NCBI RefSeq assembly: GCF_902686445.1
Contig: NC_062219.1
Span: 142,954,057 to 143,018,056, forward strand
DNA from: Sciurus carolinensis
Taxonomy: Eukaryota > Chordata > Mammalia > Rodentia > Sciuridae
Reading direction: 5' to 3'
Length of the DNA stretch: 64,000 nucleotides
Shown here: positions 1 through 11,172 of the stretch, piece by piece
Position numbering within the stretch: position 1 is the stretch's first letter
Layout of the letters: each line of letters begins with the position of its first letter
Program-made: the position numbers and the translations under genes
The notes under the pieces: generated by a model
Databases searched by the model: none
The model's input: the letters and a program-made list of their open reading frames with translations, nothing else
Told to the model about the DNA's origin: nothing

Positions 1-461
1 ACCACTGAGAAGTCCAAATTGAGAGTCTTTATTAAGCTGGCCAGCTGACTGTCTCACATAATGCTCCAAAATGGTTATTGGGAGAACAGCCCCCACCACA
101 GGGTTGTAGGGGTTCTTATACCAAAAATACATTAATCATAAGTGGTCTGTTGCTATGATTTGAAATTATAAACTAACATCATGAGATCATCAACAGAGGG
201 GAGAGTGGGTCCCCTAGGTACAAACTAAAGAATGGTTACTAGCATCCACACGATTACCGTTTACATGGTACATTGGTTAGGGTGCAATAGGGATCAAAGA
301 GAGCAATTTTTATTACATAAGAAATGTCATTTTTTTATTGCCGAACATGTCACGATAAGTCATTGTAGATGGGGACAGAGGTGGGGTGTTCCATGGGAGA
401 AGCTTATTTCCTACGTAACATGGAGTCTCAGAGCAAAATGGAGTCTGTCTGGCCCATAACA
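1..461 (-). mobile_element. Endogenous retrovirus LTR, antisense, cut by the window edge
   Basis: Read on the minus strand, the element begins with TG at 461 (TGTTATGGGCC). It has a TATA-like box (TATAAG) at 120-115 and an AATAAA polyadenylation signal at 33-28. The roughly 85-base spacing between the two fits a U3-R arrangement. Most of U5 and the closing CA would lie left of base 1, so the LTR is incomplete here. No gag, pol or env coding is visible in the window. If this is the 5' LTR of a provirus, its interior would lie outside, to the left; a solo LTR is equally possible. The family (class I or class II ERV) is not resolved. Confidence 0.65.
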
Positions 462-589
462 GTCTCCTGGAGCCAGATCTGTCAGCCCAACATAGTCCAT
501 TGTCTTCTGGTCCACATTGTTTGTGATGTGAATTCAGTTGTCATTCTTAAATTTTTTCTGCACATAATCTTTTTCCTCTGACTATATTA

Positions 590-1480
590 TGATTTTTCTC
601 TTAATTGCTTCTTTAAATAGCTGCATGCTTATGTCATTATATTTATGTTCATTCTATTTAAGATTCTGGGAGCATCTTTTATCTGTAGGTTTTTATTCTT
701 CATCAAATTTATAATTTTTTGACAATTCTTTGTTCATATAATTTGGCCTTCCCCTCTCACACTTTGACCCTGCTCTTCCAGGCTCCCAATACACGTGTAA
801 TAGTTCTTCATTTTATTCCACCAATCAGCAAGCTTCTATTAATTTTTTTAAATCTTTCTGTGCTCACTTTGGATATTTTCTACTACTGTGTCTTCAGATT
901 CACAAATTTTGAGGGAAGAGGAGGTTTTAATTAATACCATCAGGTGTATTTTTCATTTAAGATACAGATTTTTTTATATCTGTAAAGTTCTGTTTGGACC
1001 TTTTTATTCTTCCACTAACCTCATTGTATTAATAATTTTTAGTATCTTGAGCATATTCAATGTAGTTCAGCATTGATAAAAGCAGTTTTGAAGTTCTAGG
1101 TCACTAATTCTATCATCTCTATCATTTCTTGATCTGTTTTTATTGATTTGATTTTATACTTATGAGTTTTATCTTATTATTTCATTATATTCCTCTTAAA
1201 TTTTGGATTTTTACATTTCTGAGGCTTAGATTTTCATCTAATTTTAGAGAGAGCTATTTTTTTTTCAGTTCGTTGCTATTTGCCTATCAGTTTTACCTGT
1301 TTATACTCCTTTCATGCTTTTGAGTCAAATCTAGAGGAGCCCTTAGGACTAATTTAGCCACTAGAGTGAAGCATTACTACTGTGAGGTCTCTAACAAATA
1401 CCCTTTACATTCTGAGGACTCTACTTCTGGCTGATGACATTGCAAATTTTTCCCATCCCTGTGTGAACTCTAGAAATCAT
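590..1480 (-). mobile_element. Ancient LINE-1 (L1M-type) fragment, antisense
   Basis: This T-rich stretch resembles the antisense of old mammalian L1 non-coding sequence. Recognisable phrases are 'ctgtttggacctttttattc' near 990 and 'cttgatctgtttttattgat' near 1130. It is heavily diverged with no open coding. The right boundary is vague. The family call rests on remembered phrasing, not an alignment. Confidence 0.5.
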
Positions 1481-1489
1481 TTGGCTTAA

Positions 1490-1625
1490 TTAACTAGTGG
1501 TGGATAAAAGGCTGAACAGAGGCTTCTCTGAGGGTGGGGGTAGAGATGACTGGGAAAGGGCGTGAGGACTCGTAGGGAGACGGTCATGTTCTATATGTTA
1601 ATGATAGTTGGGATTATATAAATTT
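1490..1625 (+). mobile_element. Ancient LINE-1 3' UTR fragment
   Basis: The segment 'gactgggaaagggcgtgagg' followed by 'ggtcatgttctatatgttaa' matches the known 3' UTR pattern of old L1M elements (gactgggaaagggcacgagg ... atgttctatat). The terminal part is missing. A second copy of the same element region lies at 2985-3215. Confidence 0.6.
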
Positions 1626-2075
1626 CCCAGGGGTCCTTTCTGTGGCCTTGACCACCATCCATGTAAGGGTAAGAACCCATGAAAACCCCCAGTACATGCT
1701 CTGCTACTTTTTTGTGCAGTTCTTTCTTCTGTAAAAGTTCACAGATGCTAGCCACCTCAGCCCCCTGGAAGAGTGATCACTGTCTCCTCCACTCAGTGTG
1801 ACTGGCTGGTGTTACTTTCATTTCTTCTCTCTGCTCCAAAGTTGCACTCGTGACACTTAGTTTGTATTCTGTTGGCTAGAGTTTAGCCCTTTGAAAAATA
1901 CAAGATAAAGAATGACTAAGAAACTTGGGTAACTCTGACTCCTCCGAAGCTTAGGAATCCTGTTATAAGAAACAAGAGAAAATCAGGACAGATGTAGATT
2001 GACAGCAATCTTTTACATATAATCTCTTAACCCCCAAGTGGAAAATAAATTGTATTTTAGAACCTTTCTTCTTAT
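1626..2075. other. Anonymous sequence
   Basis: No repeat family, coding potential or RNA gene was recognised. The sequence is of mixed composition and may include very old, unrecognisable repeat. Confidence 0.4.
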
Positions 2076-2506
2076 TGTTCAGAATATGAGGTGTCCCGCC
2101 AAAGCTCCTGTGTTCATGCTGGAGGTGAAATGATTAGATTATGAGAGCTATGATCTGATTAGTGAATTAATCCACTTAATGGATTGATAATTTGAATGGA
2201 TTGCTGGTTGGTAGCTGTAGGCAGGTGGGCATGGTCGGAGGAAGTGAGTCACTGTTAATATGCCATGGGGATTATGTATTTTGTTCCTGACTCAACACAC
2301 TCTCTGCTTCCCATCTATCATGTGCTCTGTAGATTTTCTCCCCACACCCTTCCGCCATGATGGTCTGCTTTATCTCAGGTGCAAAGCAATGGAGCTGGTC
2401 AACTACAGACCGAACCTTTGAAACTGTGAGCCCAAAATAAGCTTTACCTCCTCTGCATTGTTCTGGTCAGGTGTTTTGGTCACAGGGACAAAAATCTAAC
2501 TAAAAT
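2076..2506 (+). mobile_element. MaLR-like LTR, copy 1 of 5
   Basis: This solo LTR of about 430 bp runs from 'tgttcagaatatgaggtgtc' to 'aaaaatctaactaaaata'. Diagnostic parts shared by the family copies are 'gaggtgaaatgattagatta', 'ttccgccatgatggtctgc', 'ctttgaaactgtgagccc' and a degenerate polyadenylation signal (AATAAG) just after 'gagccc'. The family resembles the MaLR/ERVL class. Related copies lie at 3556, 12208 (antisense), 44958 and 49297. It has no coding capacity. Confidence 0.75.
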
Positions 2507-2827
2507 ATTACTTTATCTAGAAGTTTATTAATTTTTCTTAACATATTATTGGATATGACCTCCAACTCAAGTAAAGTCATTGGATCCCACTTTGAATATT
2601 CCTGTGAGTTATATTATCTAAGAATATGAAAGAATTCAACATTCCATTATGTCAGACATAGATTACATTTCATTCTATTAGTATTAAATACTAAAAGTCT
2701 TTAGAGTTAAAAGGAAAAGGTATAAACATAAGAGCCAGGGAAATGAAAAACTAGTCAACCAGAGTAGGAGGTACAGGTTTCTGTGAGTTCAAAGGTATCT
2801 ATGTAATATGTGCTTAGGACACCAATA
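2507..2827. other. Anonymous AT-rich sequence
   Basis: No recognisable repeat or coding feature was found. It separates an LTR from an ID SINE. Confidence 0.4.
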
Positions 2828-2915
2828 TGGTTTGGGTTTTGTTTGTTTGTTTGTCCATTTTATGCCAAGGATTGAACCCAGGGACACTTAACCTGAGGCT
2901 ACATTCCATGCCAAA
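2828..2915 (-). mobile_element. ID-type SINE fragment, antisense
   Basis: A (GTTT)n tail precedes 'gccaaggattgaacccaggg', the reverse complement of the tRNA-derived B-box end of ID elements (ccctgggttcaatcc). The remainder, 'acttaacctgaggctacatt', is diverged and the 5' part of the SINE is lost. Confidence 0.7.
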
Positions 2916-2984
2916 TGAAAGATGTCTTATATAGTACATGTTGGATTATTCTACTACTATAAAGGAAGAATTAGTTTATGTTAG

Positions 2985-3215
2985 AAAAAAGGCCAAACTG
3001 CAGTTTTCTGTGGGTGTGGGAGCAGGGATTGATTGGGAAAGGGCACAAGGAAGCTTTTGGGGAAGACAGTCATGTTCTGCAGCTTAATAATAATTGTGGT
3101 TCCATGAGTGTGATCGCTTCTCAAAACTCAGTGATCATATGCTTAAAAGGTGTCTGGTTAATTATGAATTTTATATCAAAAGAAGAAACTGCACTGATAT
3201 TGAACTCTAGTTTAT
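2985..3215 (+). mobile_element. Ancient LINE-1 3' end
   Basis: It contains 'gattgggaaagggcacaagg', 'cagtcatgttctgcagctta' and 'tctcaaaactcagtgatcat' in the order found at the 3' end of L1MC/MD-class elements. It runs in the same orientation as the fragment at 1490-1625. It is non-coding, and the subfamily is uncertain. Confidence 0.65.
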
Positions 3216-3555
3216 GTTATCTCTGCTGATGTGCTTAGGAAGAAGTGCACTGGTGTCTACAAGTCCTTTTAAATATGTAAAAGGAATTGATCAATTCAAC
3301 AGAAGAGTGACTGAAGGATGAATATTTGATGAAACAAGTGAAGGCAAATGTTAACAGTAGAACCTTGCTGGTATGGGTATGAATAGTCACTGTATAGCTC
3401 TTTTAATTTTGCAAGGTTTGGAATTTTTTATATGTTGGGAGTCAAAGTGAGTGTATGGGTAGCTTCAGGCAAATATCCGAACAGATTTTTAGCCAAATAA
3501 CTTCAGTTAACCAGGATGGTATTTGTCTTTTTTAGAGTACATGTATTTTTTAGCC
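3216..3555. other. Anonymous sequence
   Basis: Nothing recognisable was found between the L1 3' end and the next LTR. Confidence 0.4.
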
Positions 3556-4000
3556 TGATTATGGTTTGCATATGAAATAGTCTCCCAAAAACTCATGTTT
3601 TAGATAATGCAGGGATGTTCTGAAGTGAAACCATTAGATGTAACTTCATCGGTGGGTTAATCAATTTGATGGGTTAATCATTTGAAAAGATTACTGAGTG
3701 GTAACTACAGCAGGTGAGGGGGATAGTTGAAGGAAGTGTGTCACTGGGGGCATGCCTTTGGAGTATATCTGTCCCTGGCCCCTTCCTATCTCTCTCTGTA
3801 CTTCCTGGCTGCCATGAACTGAATTGCCTTCCTCTGCCATTACCTTCTGCCATGATGTTCTGCCTCACCTCAGGCCCAGAGCAATGGAGTTGGCCAACCA
3901 TGGATGGAGCCTCTGAAACTATGAGCCCAAAATAAACCTTTCTTCCTCTAAGTTGTTCTTGTCAAGTATATTGGTCATAACAGCAAAAAGCTGATGGACA
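3556..4000 (+). mobile_element. MaLR-like LTR, copy 2 of 5 (most complete)
   Basis: It starts 'tgattatggtttgcatatga' and ends 'aaaagctgatggaca'. It carries every family landmark: 'aaccattagatgtaac', 'ggtaactacagcaggtgagg', 'ctgccatgatgttctgcctc', 'cctctgaaactatgagccc' and AATAAA at about 3932. At 445 bp it appears close to full length and makes the best reference for the other copies. The open frames on both strands here are incidental. Confidence 0.8.
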
Positions 4001-4020
4001 TACCTGGAAAAAGTGTAGAA

Positions 4021-4204
4021 AAGCAGCTTAGGAGGTTGAGGTAGGAAGATCACAAATTCAAGGCCAGCATCAGCAACTTAGTTAGACCCTATGAGAAATA
4101 AAAAATAAAGAAAGGGCTGGGGATGTGTCTCAGTGGTTAAGCACCTCTGGGTTCAATCCCTGGTACCAAAAAATTAATTAATTAATTAATTAATTAATTA
4201 AATA
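4021..4204 (+). mobile_element. B1-dID SINE with (TTAA)n tail
   Basis: The left part is 7SL-derived B1 ('ttaggaggttgaggtaggaa ... cagcaacttagttagaccct'), truncated at its 5' end. An A-rich linker joins it to the right ID part ('gggctggggatgtgtctcag ... gttcaatccctggtacc'). The tail has become a palindromic AATT/TTAA array at about 4171-4202. A short 'tagaaa' occurs on both sides (4016 and 4205), which is compatible with a target-site duplication. This dimer is typical of sciurid rodents. Confidence 0.88.
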
Positions 4205-4612
4205 TAGAAAGAATGTTTATAAGATCAAAACCATAATATTAATATTTCCAGATTGAGAAAGTCTCTGTGCATATATAATATTTCAGATTGATGTAATGTT
4301 TTAAGATTTTATATAATTGAATCACAGTACCTTGCAACTTAAATTTTAAAAATGTAAATAACTTAGATATATTTTTATATTAAGCTAAGATCTTACTAAA
4401 TTTATTTTAATATTGGAAAATTCACAAAGTATATGAGCTAAGTACTCAAAAAGGGTTTAATTTTTTTTCTGCTGTGATTGTTGGGAAAATTGAAATACAA
4501 TTTTGTAAAACAAAATTAAATACATCAATTATGAAAGAAATTTAAGATGCTTGAATCATTAAATATTTTAACTAAATCTAAATAAAACCAAACTGCATTC
4601 AAACTTCCCTTT
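4205..4612. other. Anonymous AT-rich sequence
   Basis: No recognisable element was found. This is the flank into which the full-length L1 inserted. Confidence 0.45.
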
Positions 4613-4626
4613 AAAAACAACTGATA
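4613..4626 (+). repeat. Left target-site duplication of the L1
   Basis: The 14-base AAAAACAACTGATA is repeated perfectly at 11593-11606, immediately after the L1 A-rich tail. This marks the exact insertion point of a target-primed retrotransposition event. Confidence 0.95.
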
Positions 4627-6535
4627 GCCCCATCCTAAGAATCCACCACCATGCCTGTCCATGTACTGCAGCTCCCCATCTACCAACACATGGCAGCCTC
4701 CATCTTGGGACACTGCAGCCACCTCCATATCCCCCTCAACATGATAGTCTCCACCTTGGGACACTGGACAGGGCCTAGAAACAACCACCTGCCACAGCAC
4801 TGCTTGCCACAGCACTGCATCTCCGCACAGGCTGCCCAACACTACCACAGGACCTGCTCTTGCTGCCCCATCTCTGAAAGCAGTCACCTCCATCTGAGAC
4901 ACCTCCACCACCATCTTGGGTTACCTCCACTACTGCCTTCGCCATCTTCAGTTGCAGAAGATTCCATTTTGGGACACCGGCCAGAGACCAGAAGCCCAGT
5001 GTCAAGGTACCTACAGGTTAGCCGCTGCCACCACCACCAACTAGGGACATGGCCTCTTACATCTAGGGATAACAGCCAGGACCTAGAAGACCATCACCAA
5101 GGTCCCTACAGGTTTGATTACATCTGAGGTATCCATGCTAGGTGTGCTAATAGCCATCATCTTGCTATAGAGGCAGGAGAGAGTCTTGCAAGGGGTCAGT
5201 AGGTTGGAAGAAGGTGTGAGGGCATCTCAATCCTGGCTTATCCAGCCAACCAACCTGGGACCCACCCCAATCCCAGAAACAATTCGGGCAGCATTTGCTG
5301 GGACCTGGCACCAGTCTGGTCCACGACTCCCTCCCCAGTACGGCATCCACTGATCACCTGGTCCCACTGGCTTGGCAATCAACAGGGCCCTCTGGCTCCT
5401 CAATCCCCAGTCTCTTGACTACCCCCTAGCCACCAACCAGGCTGACCCACAGCTCTCAATACCTGGTCCTGATCTGCCCAATACAGAAGAGTTTTCCGTG
5501 ACAGGAGCACAGAGCTCGGCCCTCAGGACCTCCAGGGAGAGGTTCCTGATTGGGAAGTCAAGAGGGCAGGGACAGGAGAGATACAATTTAGAGACTAAAT
5601 TAGAGACCAGGTTGTGGGGTCCACAAGTGAGGGAAGGGTCTATGACCAGGCTCCTGTGTCACATGAGTGGACCCCAAAGGAGAGTCCTGGGCGCAGTCTT
5701 CCAGTGGGACTGGCAATTGCCTAAACCCCACCTCCAGGAGTCCTGCCTCCAAGTCTAATCCTCCCTCCTTAATAGCTTTCACCATCCTGAGGGTGGAGTT
5801 ACCAGCAAACTCCAGATAGCCCCACCTACCAGAAGAGAAGGGAGGCGAAGATATTAAACTCCAACAGAAACAATTGTTCAATTTTCTGTATAACTCTTCC
5901 CCCTCCCATTTGTTTTTCTTTTTTCGTTTCCCACTTTCACATCCCCAACATTTTTTAAATCAAGTACTTTTCATGCATCAGTACTTTTAAATCAAGTACT
6001 TTTCCTGACAAGGACTGGATAGTGTATTACAGTTTTATTGTAGATTTTTATTTCTTTTTTACATTTTTTATACTTACTTTCTCTAATTTCCTCTTACTTA
6101 TCTGTTTCCTTGGAAGATCTTTCTGTCTTCTGTTAACAACCAACTTCTTTTGATTCCTCTTTCACTCTTCCTATCATCTAATATCTGTATATTCTCACCT
6201 CCTACCTCATTAACATCACATCCAACACCCATTCTTTTTGACCACCATTAGAAATTGTAGACTTTATTGCAAACCTACTTTTCATATTGCAGATAACAAT
6301 CAAACGCATCATCTCTGTTCATTACAACAAAACTCTTAATGTATTAATAGAGGCTATTTGGTTTAAGGCTGCATATTATTTGCATGGGCTGCTGTTGATA
6401 TTGACCTCCTCCTTAAAGGTGAAGTATTGAAAACCTGCAGGGACACTATAAATCTATAGGGTAGAAACAGTAATACCTCAGATCCACACTACTAGGGGAA
6501 AGACACACAAATAACATAAAAAACAAGGGAAGAAA
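4627..6535 (+). promoter_or_regulatory. L1 5' UTR and internal promoter region
   Basis: About 1.9 kb precedes the ORF1 start. The first 1.2 kb is GC-richer and contains recurring 'ttgggacac' segments (4706, 4756, 4968) plus a 15-base tandem duplication at 4790-4819. The last 0.6 kb is pyrimidine- and AT-rich and contains a 20-base direct repeat (5953-5972 and 5985-6004). By analogy with other L1s this region would hold the internal promoter, but no specific binding site is claimed. It shows none of the tandem monomers known from mouse L1. Open frames here, such as 4651-5127, have no L1 protein similarity and are incidental. Confidence 0.8.
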
Positions 6536-7520
6536 GTGCCTCCCCAAAACCAAGATGCTATATTAATAGAATCCATTGACAGTACAGTAGATAAAATGTC
6601 AGAGGTGTTCAGAATGTACATAATTAAAAACATCTGTGAAGTAAAGGATAATATAAGAGACCAAATGCAGGCAATAAAAGATCACTTGAATAAAGAGTTA
6701 AAAGAGCAAATGCAGGAAGCAAAAGATAACTTGAATAAAGAGATAGAGATGCTGAAAGAAAAAAACAGAAATCCTTGAAATGAAGGAAACAATAAACCTA
6801 ATTAAAAACTCAATAGAGAGCATCACCAACAGACTAGATCACTTGGAAGACAGAACCTCAGACAATGAAGACAAAATATTTAATCTTGAAAGTAAAGTTG
6901 ACCACACAGAGAAGATGTTAAGAAATCATGAAGAGAACCTCCAAGAATTATGGTATAACATGGAGAGATCATAAGAATTATCAGGATAGAGGAAGGCACA
7001 GATATACAACCAAAGGAATGAACAATCTAATCAATGAAATAATATCAGAAAATTTCTCAAACTTGAAGAATGAAATGATCAAATGTACCAGATACAAGAG
7101 GCTTATAGGACACCAGATGTACAAAATTACAACAGATCCACACCAAGGCACGTTAAAATGAAAATGCCCAGCATACAAAATAAAGATAGAATTTTAAAGG
7201 CCACAAGAAAAAGTACCAGATTACATGTAGGCGGAAACCAACTCTGATATCAGCAGATTTCTCAATCAGACCCTCAAAGCTAGGAGGGCCTGGAATGACA
7301 TATATGAATTCTGAAAGAAAATGGATGCAAACCAAGAATCTTATATCCAGCAAAACTAAGTTTCAGATTTGATGATGAAATAAAAACCTTCCATGATAAA
7401 CAAAAGTTAAAGAATGTACAACTAGAAAGCCTGCACTACAGAACATTCTCAGCAAAATATTCCATGAGGAGGAAATGAAAAAGAGCAATGAAAGTCAGCA
7501 AAGGGAGGAACTACACTAAA
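6536..7520 (+). pseudogene. L1 ORF1 pseudogene (RNA-binding coiled-coil protein)
   Basis: ORF1p is the trimeric L1 RNA chaperone. The frame opens at 6536 (MPPQNQDAIL) and runs into a strongly predicted coiled coil containing a 15-residue tandem repeat (QMQAIKDHLNKELKE, then QMQEAKDNLNKEIEM). It stops at 6776. The following frame, from 6780, continues coiled-coil sequence (INRLDHLEDR-type, here ITNRLDHLEDRTSDNEDKI), so an indel near the A-run at about 6760 broke the frame. Further shifts follow. The RRM/C-terminal region is recognisable in fragments near 7050-7350 through the TPRH-like and RILKA-like segments. It is not translatable as one protein. Confidence 0.88.
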
Positions 7521-7594
7521 GGAAAAGCCAATCAAAGAAGAAAACTAAGTCAAATTAAAAACCAAAAATAAGCCCAAATGACCTGGAATGCACA

Positions 7595-10500
7595 TTGTAT
7601 CTCAATAATAACTCTGAATGTTAATGGCCTGAACTCATTAATCAAGATATAGACTGGCAGATTGGATTTTCAAAAAAGACCCCACAATTCAAGAGACTCC
7701 TCTCACAGGAAAAGACATTCACAGACTGAAGGTGAAAGGATGAGAAAAAGCATATCAGCGTATGAACTCAGAAAAAAATCAGGGGTTTCCATCCTCAAAT
7801 CAGATAAAGTAGACTTCAAGCCAAAGTTAGTCAGAAGGAATAAAGAATGACATATCATACACTGTAAGGGAATCATACATCAACAAGACATAACAATCGT
7901 AATATATATGCCCCAAACAATGGAGCATCTATGTATGTCGAACAAATCCTTCTCAACTTCAGAAATCAAATAGACCACAACACAATAATACTGAGTGACT
8001 TTAACACCCCTCTCACCACTAGATAGATCTTCCAAACAAAAATTGAAAAAAGAAACTATAGAACTCAGTAATACAATCAATAATTTAGACTTAACATACA
8101 TACATAGAATATAGACATACAGACATACATAGAATACTCCATCCATCAATGAGCAAATACACATTTTTCTCAGCAGAACATAGATTCTTCCCTAAAATAG
8201 ATCTTATGTTATGCCACAAAGCAACTCTTAGCAAATACAAAAAAATAGAGATACACCCTGCATTCTATCAGATCATAATAAATGAAATTAGAAATCAATG
8301 ATAAAATAAAAAATAGAAGATACTCCAACACCTGGAGACTAAATAACACACAAGAGAATGACACATGGATAGCAGAAGATGTCAGGGAGGAGATAAAAAT
8401 TCTTAGAGGTAAATGAGAACAATGATACAACATATCAAAATCTCTGGGACACCTATGAAAGCAGTACCAAGAGGAAAGTTCATTGCTTGAGCTCATTCAT
8501 TAAAAGAATAAAGTCAACAAATAAATGACCTACCATTACATCTCAAAGCCCTAGAAAGAGAAGAATGGATAAACATCCAAAGTAGTAGAAGACAGAAAAT
8601 AATTAAAGTCAGAGCTGAAATCAGTGAAACTGAAACAAAAGAAACAATTTTAAAAAATGATGAAAAAGTTGGTTCTTTGAAAAAAATAAACAAAATTGAT
8701 AAGCCCTTAGTCACACTAATGAACAGAAGTAGAGAGAAAACTAAAATTCATGATGAAAAAGGAAATATTATGATGAATACAAAAGATAATTAGAAGCTAT
8801 TTAAAAAATCTATACTCCAACAAAATAGAAAATCTCAAAGACATCAAAAAAATTACTGGAGACCTATGATCTACCAAAGCTAAACCAGGAGGACATGCAC
8901 AATTTAAACAGATCAGTTTCAAGCAATGAAATAGAAGATGCCATTAAAAGTCTGCCAACCAAGAAAAGCCATGGACCAGGTGGATTCTCAGCTGAGTTCT
9001 ACAAGACTTCAAAGAAGAACTAATACCAATACTCCTCAAGTATTCCATGAAATGGAAAAGGAGGGAATACTTCCAAACTCAACTTAGGAAGCTGGTATCA
9101 CCCTGATACCAGACAAAGACACATCAAGGAAAGAAACCTTCATACCAATTTGATCCCTGATGAACATAGATGCAAAAATTCTTAACAAAATTCTGGCAAA
9201 CTGCATACAAAAACATATTGTTTTAAAAAAAGTGCACTATGATCAAGTTGGGTTCATCCCAGGGATGCAAAGTTGGTTCAACATCTGGAAATCAATAAAT
9301 GTAATTCATCACATCAGTAGATTTAAAGTTAAGAATCATATGATCATTTTCAATAGATGCAGAAAGGCCATTTATACTAAGCCCAAGGCCAACATCATTC
9401 TAAAATTGAAAAAAAAAAATTGAAAGCATTCCTTCTAAATACTGGACACCACTTCTATTCAACTTAGTCCTTGAAACTCTAGCCAGAACAATTAGACAGA
9501 TGAAAGATATTAAAGATATATGAATAGGAAAAGGAGAACTAAAACTATCCCTATTTGCTGATGACATTAGCAACAAAAGAACTAAAACTATCCCTATGTG
9601 CTGATTCTATATTTAGAGGATCCAAAAAATTCTACCAGAAAACTTCTAGAACTAATAAATGAATTCGGCAAAACAGGAAGATAAAAAAATCAACATCCAT
9701 AAATCTAATGTGTTACTATTCATAAGTGATAAATTCTCTGAAAGAGAAATTAGGAAAACTACCCCATTCACAATAGCCTCAAAAAAAATACTTGGGAATC
9801 AACCTAATAAACGAGGTGAATGAAAACTACAGAAAACTAAAGAAAGAAATTAAAGAAAACTTAGAAGATAGAAAGAACTCCCATCTTGGATAGGCAGAAT
9901 TAATATTGTCAAAATGGCCATACTACCAAAAGCATTATACAGATTCAATGAATTCCAATTATAATCCCAACATCTTTCCTCATAGAAATAGAAAAAGCAA
10001 TCATGAAATTCATTTGGAAAAATAAGAGACCCAGAATAGCCAAAGCAATCTTTATCAAGAAGAGTGAAGCAGGAGGCATCATAATACCAGAACTTAAACT
10101 ATACTATAGAGCATAAAACAGCATGGTATTGGCACCAAAATAGACAGATAGACCAATGGTACAGAGACAAACACACATGAATACAGTTATCTCATACTAG
10201 ACAAAGGTACCAAAACCATTCATTGGAGAAAAGATAGCCTCTTCAACAAATGGTGCTGGGAGAACTGGAAATCCATATGTAATAAAATTAATTTAAATCC
10301 CTATCTCCGCCCTGAACAAAACTCAACTCAAAGTGGATTAAAGACTTAGGCCTAGAGACCCTGCACCTAATAGAAGAAAAAGTAGGCACAAATCCCCACC
10401 ATGTTAGCTTAGGAACTGACTTCCTTAAAAAGACTCCTAAAGCTCAAGAAATAAATCAAGAATCAATAAATGGGATGGATTCAGACTGAAAAGCTTTTTC

Positions 10501-11109
10501 TCAGCAAAGGAAGCAATCAATAATGTGAAGAGAGAGCCTGCAGAGTGGGAGAAAATCTTTACCACACACACCTCAGATGAGCACTAATCTTCAGAATCTA
10601 TAAAGGACTCCAAAAACTTAACACCAAAAAATACAAATAAGCCAATCAATAACTGGGCTAAGGAACTGAGCAGACACTTCACAGAAAAAGATACACAATC
10701 AATCAACAATTATACAAAAAAAATTCAACATCTCTAGTAATTAGAGAAATGCAAATCAAAATTACCCTAAGATTTCATCTCACTCCAGTCTGAATGGCAT
10801 TTATGGAGAATACAAGCAACAATAACTGTTTGTGAGGATATGGGGACAAAAGTATACTCATACATTGCTGGTTGGATTGCAAATTGGGGCAACCACTCTG
10901 GAAGATAGTATGGAGATTCCTTACAAAACTTGGAATGGCCCCACTACTTGACCCAGTTATCCCACTCCGTGGCCTATGCCCAAAGGACTTAAAATCAGCA
11001 TACCACAGTGACACAGCCACATCAATGTTTATAGCAGTTCAATTCACAATAGCTACATTGTGGAACCAACCTAGATGCCCTCAATAGATGAATGGATAAA
11101 GAAAATGTG

Positions 11110-11172
<63 letters not shown>

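Noticed and set aside
4651..5127. 158-codon open frame at the start of the L1
   Set aside because: It falls in the L1 5' UTR. The His/Pro-rich translation does not resemble ORF1 or a known ORF0.
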